Shown here: one piece after another, positions 8,101 through 13,245 of the stretch
Layout of the letters: every line of letters starts with the position of its first letter
Numbering within the stretch: position 1 is the first letter of the stretch
NCBI GenBank assembly: GCA_020049245.1
Contig: JAIFLB010000181.1
Location: 1-13,245, forward strand
Reading direction: 5' to 3'
Length of the DNA: 13,245 nucleotides
From: Betaproteobacteria bacterium
Lineage (GTDB): Bacteria > Pseudomonadota > Gammaproteobacteria > Burkholderiales > Thiobacillaceae
Notes under the pieces: model-generated
What the model saw: only the letters and a program-made list of their open reading frames with translations
What the model was told of the DNA's origin: nothing
Databases searched by the model: none
Program-made: the position numbers and the translations under genes

Positions 8101-10782
8101 GGCCTCGACCACGGCGGTGTTGCCGTTCAGGTTGGACGGCTGCCAGACAGTCTTGCCCCAGGTATGCCAGTGGCCAGCCACAACCAGGTCGGGCGGCGCG
8201 ACATCGCCATCGCCCAACAGCGCTTCGTCACCGGCATTGAGGCGGCGGTGGCCGATGTGCGACAGCAGCACCACAACATCGGCGCCCTCGCCGCCCTGGG
8301 CGGTGGGTTTGCGCAAATACGCCACCCAGTCTTTCAGGTCGACGGTGTCGGCATTGGTATCCGACCAGCGGGTTTCCTTGACCGAAATCAGCGTCTCGGT
8401 AGAGGCGGAAAGGATGGCCGAGTCGTCGGTCAGGTAGCCCAGCACCGCCACTTTGGTCGGCGTTCCGGCGGAGGATGTGGTGTTGACGATGACATACGGC
8501 TTGAACACGTTGGCTGCTGGGTTTGCTGAAGGTGTCGGGATCGCCGCGCCGTAATTCAGCATGTTTACCGCGATGAACGGCAAGCCGGATGCCTGCATAT
8601 TGGTGATCATCGTGGCATCGCGCACGTCGTGGTTGCCGATGACGATGGCGTCGATACCGCGACCGCCGAGCGCCTTGAGCTGGGTGTCGAGCAATTCCTG
8701 GTAATCCACCATGCCGCCGTTGACGCGCAGGTCGCCGAGCGGGCCGCCTTCCGAAATATCACCGGCATCGAGCACCAGGGAGTTCGGGTTGGCCTGCTTC
8801 AAGGCCAGCATCTTCGCCGCCATATAGGCCGCGCCGCCGGCTTCTTCGAACGCCGGTATTTCACCAGGGCCGTCCGGGAAGTCGAGGTCGTGCGTGGTCA
8901 GGCGCGAGTGGATGTCGTTGACGTGGATGATGTTGATCTTGTCGTCGGGCCAGGCGCCGCCGGCGTATTCGACGCGCAGACGCGGGGCCAGGCTGGAATT
9001 GAAATCCTTGCTGTCGATGGCGTTGGAAACCCAGGTGGCCGCACCTTCGGTTGCCGCCTTCAGCATCAGGTTGATGCGGTTGTCGCTGGCGGACAGCCGA
9101 TCCTGCACATGGGCAGTCACATCGAACTCGACCCATTTGTATTCACCGTTGGCGGGCAGAGTGCCGGTAACCGCCGGAGTGCCATCGAAGGCCGGCTGCG
9201 CTGCCCAGGTGATGCCGGTCTCGGTCCAGGTGTCGTCGTTGCTGGCGTGAACGGCAACCGGCAAATCAGTGATGGCAGACTTGTAAACATACAGGCGCAG
9301 CTTGGCGGAGGTAACGCTGGCGCCCGGCGGCAACTTGCCGGACAGGTCGAACGCCGACCAGATACGTTGATTGCCGAAGCTGCCTCCGTTGGCGCTGGCA
9401 ACGTACATGCTGGTGCCGGTGGCGTAGTTGGTGCTGGCTGCGGCTTCGACGACCTGAGCATCGGCGATGGGCGCGAAATCCTGGAAGTGAGCAGTGTTGT
9501 CCAGGCTGGCGGAACAACTGGTGGTTGCGCCGCCGTTGATGCCGTTACAACTCCAGTTCCACGGGCCAGTGCCGGTAACGGTGGTGGCGATTCCGGTCGC
9601 ACACAGATTGGTGGTCGGCGCGGTAGCGCGGGCCTGGCCGTTGGATGAACCGCAGACACCGGCGATGGGCGCGTTGGTAAAGTTGGCGGTGACAGTTTGC
9701 GCGGCAGTTACGTTGCTGATGGTCAGCGGGTTGTTGCTGGTGGTGACGAAACCGCCGGTACCGGTCCAGTTGCTGAAGGTGTAGCCGCTGTTGGCGTTAG
9801 CCGTAACCGCCGTGGCACTGCCGGCGTAATCGACCGTCTGCGGCGTGGTACCCGTCAACGTGCCATTGCCGTCGGTGGTGAAGTTCAGGCTGTAGCTCTG
9901 GATGGTCGCCGAGCAGCTGGCATTCGTGCCGCCGCCGCTGCCGTCGCAAGTCCAGTTCCACGGATGGCCACTGCCGGTGACGGCGGTAGCAGTGCCGGTG
10001 GAGCAGAGGTTGGTCGGGGCGGTGGCGGCGAGGGTTTGGAGGTTGTCGGTGCCGCAGGCGCCGTTGATGACTGGTACAGAACAAGTAATAACAGTCGATG
10101 CGGTGTTGCGAGGAGCGGGAGCTACCGAGGTGAAGTCGGTACTGTTGTTATCCGTGTCGGTACAACCGTTGTTACCACGCAAAGCTGCAGTGGTGTTGCT
10201 GGGTGCGGGCGCTGGGCCAGCACCCTCGTAGTTGTTGGCCGTGGCACCAAAGCCGATGTAGTCCTTGACTGCAGCGTTGGTGGAACAGGCGCTGCCACAC
10301 GAGAGCGCGGTCGAGTTGGTGACCAGCGCTACCTTGCCGGCCGTACCCGACATCGAAATGGTGCCTACCTTGTCGGCGACTGGCAGACTAGTCGTGCCGC
10401 CCGTGCCGGCCGCTTCTTGCACCAGATAGTACTGACCGGGCTGCAAGGTCACGTTGGTCAGGGCGGTTACCTGCCAGGTAGTGCCCGTCGCCGATGCGTA
10501 CTGCACCGACCAGCCATTCAGGCTGACTGCACTAGCGCCTCGGTTATGCAGTTCGATGAAATCGTTCTTGTAGGTCGCGCCGCTGTTGCCGCCACCACCG
10601 TAGACCTGGCTGATCACCACATCAGTAGAAACTGCCAGCGCCGGAACCGCGCAGGCCAGCGACAACCCCACCACCGCGAGACCGCGCAAAGCCCAGCGCA
10701 GTGCGCCTGCCATGGTGCGGTTGTTGTTTACTTCGTCACAGTCTGAACTGTGGGACTTCGGGCGGGATAGCTGTTGGAACAT
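5128..10782 (-). CDS. Giant secreted multidomain 5'-nucleotidase/metallophosphatase with lamin-tail and CBM96-like (DNRLRE) domains
   Basis: This 1884-residue protein probably removes phosphate from extracellular nucleotides. I chose the ATG at 10780-10782 (AGAGGATT ribosome site; a GTG start at 10845 would only prepend leader sequence). The signal peptide ends near residue 50 (VPALA-VSTD). Domains in order: lamin-tail domain (51-165, ISQVYGGGGNSGATYKNDFIELHN); two Cys-rich repeats (about 241-292 and 375-428, NLCSTGTA..WNWTCDGSGGG) around an InlB-like repeat (297-370); first DNRLRE/CBM96-like domain (435-607); UshA-type metallophosphatase with all metal motifs (Asp623/His625 in NDIHS, Asp675 in GDISEG, Asn717-His718 in GNHD, His842, His871/His873 in GHWH); nucleotidase C-terminal domain (about 955-1180, QSGGGVRRD); a possible OB-fold region (1263-1389); second DNRLRE-like domain (1440-1600); two Ig-like repeats (1685-1855); and a tail DVPLPAWAL..GAMRR. 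The catalytic core is certain in family; substrate and the OB-fold call are inference. Confidence 0.92.
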   Translation of the reverse strand: MFQQLSRPKSHSSDCDEVNNNRTMAGALRWALRGLAVVGLSLACAVPALAVSTDVVISQVYGGGGNSGATYKNDFIELHNRGASAVSLNGWSVQYASATGTTWQVTALTNVTLQPGQYYLVQEAAGTGGTTSLPVADKVGTISMSGTAGKVALVTNSTALSCGSACSTNAAVKDYIGFGATANNYEGAGPAPAPSNTTAALRGNNGCTDTDNNSTDFTSVAPAPRNTASTVITCSVPVINGACGTDNLQTLAATAPTNLCSTGTATAVTGSGHPWNWTCDGSGGGTNASCSATIQSYSLNFTTDGNGTLTGTTPQTVDYAGSATAVTANANSGYTFSNWTGTGGFVTTSNNPLTISNVTAAQTVTANFTNAPIAGVCGSSNGQARATAPTTNLCATGIATTVTGTGPWNWSCNGINGGATTSCSASLDNTAHFQDFAPIADAQVVEAAASTNYATGTSMYVASANGGSFGNQRIWSAFDLSGKLPPGASVTSAKLRLYVYKSAITDLPVAVHASNDDTWTETGITWAAQPAFDGTPAVTGTLPANGEYKWVEFDVTAHVQDRLSASDNRINLMLKAATEGAATWVSNAIDSKDFNSSLAPRLRVEYAGGAWPDDKINIIHVNDIHSRLTTHDLDFPDGPGEIPAFEEAGGAAYMAAKMLALKQANPNSLVLDAGDISEGGPLGDLRVNGGMVDYQELLDTQLKALGGRGIDAIVIGNHDVRDATMITNMQASGLPFIAVNMLNYGAAIPTPSANPAANVFKPYVIVNTTSSAGTPTKVAVLGYLTDDSAILSASTETLISVKETRWSDTNADTVDLKDWVAYLRKPTAQGGEGADVVVLLSHIGHRRLNAGDEALLGDGDVAPPDLVVAGHWHTWGKTVWQPSNLNGNTAVVEAASYGQYVGEVQLTPKGEFLDAQKHPVKAAEITPNTAVLNLINTLTAEYDALVDPASACVLPTSVTGRANANQTCPLDHVVGHSAVNLTLDKDKWFTLSEFPWSGDNNAGEWIADATVWKLGQLNVPVQLALQSGGGVRRDVKAGPITYLDIYETYPWVDDQIRVVTLTSADIWNYLESHYVGSSISKGWQVTANDGDVTGVTYDADGSGPGAPVALSKTDTSTTWQVAISEYMFLHDDWINESGGNFDFSTKPNAAYSSSIRNAVVQYTSQFTALNPMTVEGPRYVLNTELAGGFKAVVTMVSDAENEPYFEGVFIRLIEALPETVARRNSYGLASLVNTDGSINSEHEFAETMLYRSHLGFPDGILEVGDVIEVWGEGGFFGGNPQLVDQEAVYAPGKEFSILGNDTSLAQPEFQPDTAAFFDEEHENRLVKFRAVRSGDKTVTDASGVQINVYKEGGYYSVSKLPGVNGDLLELVGVQTQRTGSSPDRRFRLREASVVPNNGNNGGYLPFSSVDAVTPDPIASGPITLTATANDAGTGGNGTLSIAPVADAQVASGYPTTNYNTTNLYVQSAASGFGNERAWLRFDLTGALPAGASATGARLKLYQWRNSGTGLPVAVHGSSDTTWGETAITWATQPTYDATVLATQTVSTTDTWYTWDVGSYVVGKSAVSFVAKPVTENANPASTSYAFDSKEYGSFAPELEVDYTAPVSAASVTSVQFFYRYAADGLNWGAWTSIGTDTTSAAWNSAFNFPNGAGHYEFYSVATDNEGNVQPTPLLAQSSVQYNPSLIAQSIVFGSLQNRALDDSPFAVTAAGGASGNPVVFSSLTSGVCTVSGTNVTLLTSGTCSIAANQAGNASYAAAAQVVQSFNVLLGQSISFAALTDRAVDSGAFSLTASASSGLSVTFASLTPSVCSVSGNSVTLIAAGTCSITADQAGNATYAPAATVTQSFTVSGGATYSDGDVPLPAWALFLLGAGLLGAMRRAQQK

Positions 10783-10894
10783 CGTGAATCCTCTGTTTGG
10801 CTCCCGACCCTTCGCATGGAAAGGCAGGCCGAAAATTGAACCCACACAGTTTTCACCGCCAACATCACAGGCAGATTAAATAAATGACCCTGAA

Positions 10895-10916
10895 AAATGA
10901 GCCGAACGGCTCATGG
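10895..10916. promoter_or_regulatory. Palindromic hairpin, second copy, in the leader of the giant nucleotidase gene
   Basis: ATGAGCCG-AA-CGGCTCAT (10897-10914) matches the palindrome at 3580-3597, with the same AA before it and GG after it on the plus strand; only the central two bases differ. On the minus strand it is followed by TTTTTC, which is terminator-like, yet it stands about 115 nt before the gene's start in a divergent intergenic region. It may be a leader attenuator, the end of a transcript entering from the right, or a boundary repeat. Confidence 0.55.
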
Positions 10917-10951
10917 CAATTTCAGTAAATATCGAATTCCGAAAATCCTTT

Positions 10952-10974
10952 GCCGACGTGTCCAACATGTCGGC
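10952..10974. promoter_or_regulatory. Inverted repeat between divergent genes, possible operator
   Basis: GCCGACGTG-TCCAA-CATGTCGGC pairs at 8 of 9 positions. It lies in the intergenic region 10783-11152 between the minus-strand nucleotidase gene and the plus-strand epsD-like gene, and no T-run follows, so a protein-binding site is more likely than a terminator. The rest of this 370-base stretch shows the palindrome at 10897 and no gene; I found no convincing sigma-54 site or Pho box. Confidence 0.35.
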
Positions 10975-11152
10975 GTGATGCGGATTGCGAAACAGTGGGC
11001 GTTCCCGATTGACCGGCATGGGCAGGAAACCTCTCTGCGATCCTGCGACGTTGCCAAGGTCAGGATGCCCCGCTGTTTCAGGATTGAAATATTCTCGCTA
11101 TATTCCGCCGTTACAATTTTCCGTTTTTATATTGACCTGTTGAGGAATCGAA

Positions 11153-12109
11153 ATGTCGAAGCTGCACACAATCGCACTTAGCACCCTGGCCCTGCTTTTG
11201 GTATTGCCCTTGGCCGGTTGCGGCGACAAGAAAGAGGGCGAGGAAAAAGCTGCCAGCCAAGTCGCGGCGAAGGTGAACGATGACGAGATCACCGTTCACC
11301 AACTGAACTTCGAACTGGCGAAATTGGGCAATCTGAAACCCGAACAGGCCAAGCAGGCGGCTAATCAAGTGCTGAAATCGATGGTCGAACAGCAGCTTCT
11401 GGTGCAGAAAGCGGTGGAAGACAAGATCGACCGCGATCCGCAGGTGCTGCAGTCCCTGGAAGCCGCGCGCCGCCAGATCCTGTCCCAGGCGCTGCTGCAG
11501 AAGCTGACCGCCAATCAGGCCGCCCCCGGCGATGCCGAAATTGCCGATTACTTCAGCAAGAACCCGGCTCTGTTTTCGGAACGTCGCATCTATCGTTTGC
11601 AGGAAATCAATATCAAAGTCACGCCGGAAAACGTCGAAGCGGTTAAAGCACAGCTTCAGCAAACCAAGAATCTGGGTGATTTCATCAATTGGCTGAAGGC
11701 ACAGAACATTCCGGCGCAGGCCAACCAATCCACCAAGTCCGCCGAGCAATTGCCACTGGAACTGTTGCCGCGCCTGCATCAATTGAAGGATGGTCAGGCA
11801 ATGACCTTTGCTGTGCCCGGCGCTTTGAATATTCTGGTTGTGGCCGGCTCGCAAGCACAACCGCTGACGCAAGAGCAAGCCAAGCCGATGATCGAGCGCT
11901 ACCTGGGCAACGCCAAGAAACGCGAAGCGGCTGCAGCTGAATTGAAGACTCTGCAAGCAAAAGCCAAGGTGGAATATCTGGGTGAGTACACCGAAGCCGG
12001 CAAGGAAGCCGCCCCGGCGCCTGCTGCCGCGCAGTCCGCCGCCCAACCGGCCACCCAACCCGCTGCCAACGCCGATGCCATCGAAAAGGGTGTCGAAGGC
12101 CTCAAGTAA
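11153..12109 (+). CDS. epsD: EpsD-family lipoprotein peptidyl-prolyl cis-trans isomerase
   Basis: This 318-residue lipoprotein probably helps fold or assemble exopolysaccharide export proteins in the periplasm. The start (ATG at 11153-11155) follows GAGGA by 6 nt. A signal peptide ends in the lipobox LAGC, so Cys23 would be lipid-modified. The region AAKVNDDEITVHQLNFEL (about 38-56) followed by helices with QVLKSMVEQQLLVQKAVEDKIDRDPQVLQSLEAARRQIL is the SurA/PpiC-like N-terminal chaperone pattern; a degenerate parvulin-like part follows (SERRIYRLQEINI..). The last 35 residues are an Ala/Pro/Gln-rich tail. From family knowledge, EpsD proteins occur in the exopolysaccharide clusters of exosortase-bearing Methylobacillus-like bacteria, which fits the PEP-CTERM genes nearby. 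No other eps gene is visible here, so this is either the cluster's edge or a lone copy. Hairpins follow the stop codon. Confidence 0.85.
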   Translation: MSKLHTIALSTLALLLVLPLAGCGDKKEGEEKAASQVAAKVNDDEITVHQLNFELAKLGNLKPEQAKQAANQVLKSMVEQQLLVQKAVEDKIDRDPQVLQSLEAARRQILSQALLQKLTANQAAPGDAEIADYFSKNPALFSERRIYRLQEINIKVTPENVEAVKAQLQQTKNLGDFINWLKAQNIPAQANQSTKSAEQLPLELLPRLHQLKDGQAMTFAVPGALNILVVAGSQAQPLTQEQAKPMIERYLGNAKKREAAAAELKTLQAKAKVEYLGEYTEAGKEAAPAPAAAQSAAQPATQPAANADAIEKGVEGLK

Positions 12110-12120
12110 GACACCAGGCA

Positions 12121-12169
12121 GGATGGGACGCCAGGCTTGAAATCGGCCTGATTGTGCGTGGTCCCATCC
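12121..12169. other. Long two-part hairpin after the epsD-like gene
   Basis: GGATGGGAC (12121-12129) pairs with GTCCCATCC (12161-12169), and inside it CAGGC (12132-12136) pairs with GCCTG (12146-12150). No T-run follows. It sits 12 nt after the stop codon and may protect the transcript end or help terminate it together with the next hairpin. Confidence 0.5.
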
Positions 12170-12184
12170 GCGCGACGGCAGGCA

Positions 12185-12215
12185 GGCGCGTGATGAAACA
12201 CGCGCCTTCGCGCCT
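12185..12215 (+). terminator. Possible terminator of the epsD-like gene
   Basis: GGCGCGTG-ATGAAA-CACGCGCC (12185-12206) is a perfect 8-bp stem followed by TTCGCGCCTTT. The T-tract is interrupted, so it is weaker than a standard intrinsic terminator. It lies between two convergent genes. Confidence 0.5.
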
Positions 12216-12304
12216 TTCCAGATTTTGGGATGCAATGCTGGGGACGACCGGTTAGCGCATTGCCGTGTCGATTTAGGCGCCACTCGCGCCACTCAATTGG
12301 CGAA

Positions 12305-12430
12305 CTACGGCGAACCCATGTCCTTGCCCGCCTCGACGACCACGTCGCCATCAAACAGCTTGACGGTGAGGCTGGCTCCCGCAGCCTTGGCGAAGTCGGC
12401 CAGTCTGAGAAATCGATCTAAATAAACAAT
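12305..12430 (-). pseudogene. 3' remnant of an unidentified reading frame overlapping the end of the dsrE2-like gene
   Basis: In a frame different from the dsrE2-like gene, the minus strand reads DIVYLDRFLRLADFAKAAG followed by ASLTVKLFDGDVVVEAGKDM and GSP, then TAG at 12305-12307. Composition is protein-like and third codon positions are strongly G/C, as in the real genes here, but there is no ATG, GTG or TTG start with a ribosome site. It looks like the C-terminal piece of a gene that lost its front, or sequence made non-coding by a frameshift. I do not recognise the family. Confidence 0.35.
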
Positions 12431-13032
12431 GTCACGTCGGCCTTCTGGGCCAGGGCCAGCATGCTGGTCGCGCCACTCCACTCGCTGATTTGCGGAATGA
12501 AATCCGCCTTCTCGTAACCGAACAGCTCCACCGTCATCTGGCAGGCGATGAATTTCACGTCTGCCTCAATGGCCATCGCACGCAGATCCTGGATGCTCGC
12601 CACGCCGTGGTTGTCGAGCGTGGTCAGGAACAGGTTCCGGGTGAGCGATTCGAAACCCGGCAGGTTGCTCATCACCACATTAGGGATCTTCCAGTTGATG
12701 TCGCGAAACCACTCCGGTCCCATCGGCATTTTCATCGGCATGGCGGGATTGCCTAGCGGCGAAACCTGCAGGTTCAGATCGTTCCTGAGCAGCTCAAGGC
12801 CGTAGAAACTGAAGAAGATGCTGACGTTCCAACCCAGCGCCGCAGCAGTGGTACTGAGAATGAAGGGCGGGTAGGCCCAGTCCAGCGTGCCCTTGGTCGC
12901 CACGATGGCCATGGATGGTGTGTGGGCCGCTTCCTGCTCCTGTTGCAGGCGTTCATGCTCCTCGCGAAACCAGGCATTGAACTGCTCACGCTCGGAAATA
13001 TCCTGCTTTACCGCTACTTCTGCTGTTGCCAT
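12418..13032 (-). CDS. DsrE/DsrF/DsrH-like (DsrE2-type) sulfur-trafficking protein
   Basis: This 204-residue protein belongs to the DsrE2-type family, which in sulfur-oxidising bacteria is linked with TusA and rhodanese in cytoplasmic sulfur transfer. I chose the ATG at 13030-13032 because a strong AAGGAG lies 7 nt upstream; the longer frame from 13131 adds a basic, AT-rich leader. After a charged N-terminal helix (1-37) come MAIVATKGTLDWAYPPFILS and TTAAALGWNVSIFFSFYGLELL (41-82), a Met/Pro-rich loop (PAMPMKMPMGPEW), and FIACQMTVELFGY around Cys164, the only cysteine and the expected persulfide carrier. It ends ADVTLFI, a usual end for the family. There is no signal peptide. TusA and rhodanese genes are not visible, so the sulfur role rests on family membership. 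The stop codon lies within an overlapping remnant frame. Confidence 0.85.
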   Translation of the reverse strand: MATAEVAVKQDISEREQFNAWFREEHERLQQEQEAAHTPSMAIVATKGTLDWAYPPFILSTTAAALGWNVSIFFSFYGLELLRNDLNLQVSPLGNPAMPMKMPMGPEWFRDINWKIPNVVMSNLPGFESLTRNLFLTTLDNHGVASIQDLRAMAIEADVKFIACQMTVELFGYEKADFIPQISEWSGATSMLALAQKADVTLFI

Positions 13033-13245
13033 TGGATGCTCCTTTTTAACTGTTCGCCGATGTGGCTTGTTTGAACGAGCACCATCTTCTATTATCTTTT
13101 TAAGATTGATAATCCTCTGCTCTGTTAACAAAATGTTTCTTATTTGTTGAGAATATGCTGATAGTGAACATCTCTGATATGAAGGTGTTTACCCAGCAGT
13201 GAAGGGGAAGACTCAGTGCGGCCGGGCGTGAGCTCAGCCTGACTG
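13033..13245 (-). promoter_or_regulatory. AT-rich leader region of the dsrE2-like gene with a TTATC-N11-GATAA palindrome
   Basis: Base composition shifts to AT-rich between about 13075 and 13180, unlike the GC-rich genes to the left, as expected for a promoter region. TTATC (13092-13096) and GATAA (13108-13112) form a palindrome with an 11-base gap of the kind bound by dimeric regulators. I could not fix a clear -35/-10 pair. A minus-strand frame is open from the window edge to a TAA at 13140-13142 (34 residues), but it is not recognisable. Confidence 0.35.

Noticed and set aside
10783..10860. Possible cyclic-di-GMP riboswitch in the leader of the giant gene (GGGTCGGGAGCC near the start)
   Set aside because: The conserved GEMM-I segments (the GNRA tetraloop with its receptor and the ACGCAAAGCC-type core) are not present in order.
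11083..11104. Sigma-70 promoter (TTGAAA with TATATT) before the epsD-like gene
   Set aside because: The spacing between the two boxes is only about 9 bases, and no better -35 box pairs with TATATT at 16-18 bases.
13140..13245. Open minus-strand frame running off the right edge (34 residues before TAA)
   Set aside because: It is too short and unrecognisable, with no supporting codon bias in its AT-rich half. It could be the end of a neighbouring gene but cannot be supported from here.

Overview
The window looks like chromosomal DNA of a high-GC betaproteobacterium, probably of the Rhodocyclales/Nitrosomonadales type. The signs are several secreted proteins with PEP-CTERM exosortase signals, an EpsD-type lipoprotein peptidyl-prolyl isomerase (typical of exosortase-linked exopolysaccharide clusters) and a DsrE2-type sulfur-trafficking protein. 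This placement is inferred from gene content only. No exosortase, tRNA, rRNA, CRISPR array or intact transposase is visible.

Layout. Five secreted-protein genes lie head to tail on the minus strand, read from 10782 down to 1. In transcription order they are: (1) a giant 5'-nucleotidase-family protein of 1884 aa (5128-10782); (2) an endonuclease I family secreted nuclease (3651-4817); (3) a PEP-CTERM protein of unknown function (2568-3320); (4) a SdiA-regulated/YjiK-like beta-propeller with PEP-CTERM (1510-2496); and (5) a phytase-like esterase with PEP-CTERM (1-1371) that is broken by a small deletion and frameshift near 1174 and cut by the window edge. Most are separated by intrinsic terminators, so they look like neighbouring single-gene units rather than one operon. 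To the right, on the plus strand, is the epsD-like lipoprotein gene (11153-12109). It converges on a minus-strand dsrE2-like gene (12418-13032), which overlaps the 3' remnant of another reading frame (12305-12430).

Theme. The first two genes share a C-terminal Ig-like repeat and a VPLPA-type tail (DVPLPAWAL...MRR). The next three carry a nearly identical PEP-CTERM tail. Two nucleic-acid-active enzymes and one phytase-like enzyme suggest a cell-surface set that breaks down extracellular DNA, nucleotides and phosphate esters, or remodels an eDNA-containing matrix. The EpsD-like gene fits an exopolysaccharide setting. This functional link is inference.

Non-coding structure. The most unusual signals are a 25-bp inverted repeat (24/25 matching) that flanks 143 bp and includes the start codon and ribosome binding site of the nuclease gene (4815-5007); a pair of nearly identical 18-bp palindromes (3580-3597, 10897-10914) that exactly bracket the two VPLPA-type genes; a nested REP-like palindrome (3383-3501); and a terminator placed about 20 nt before the start of the propeller gene.
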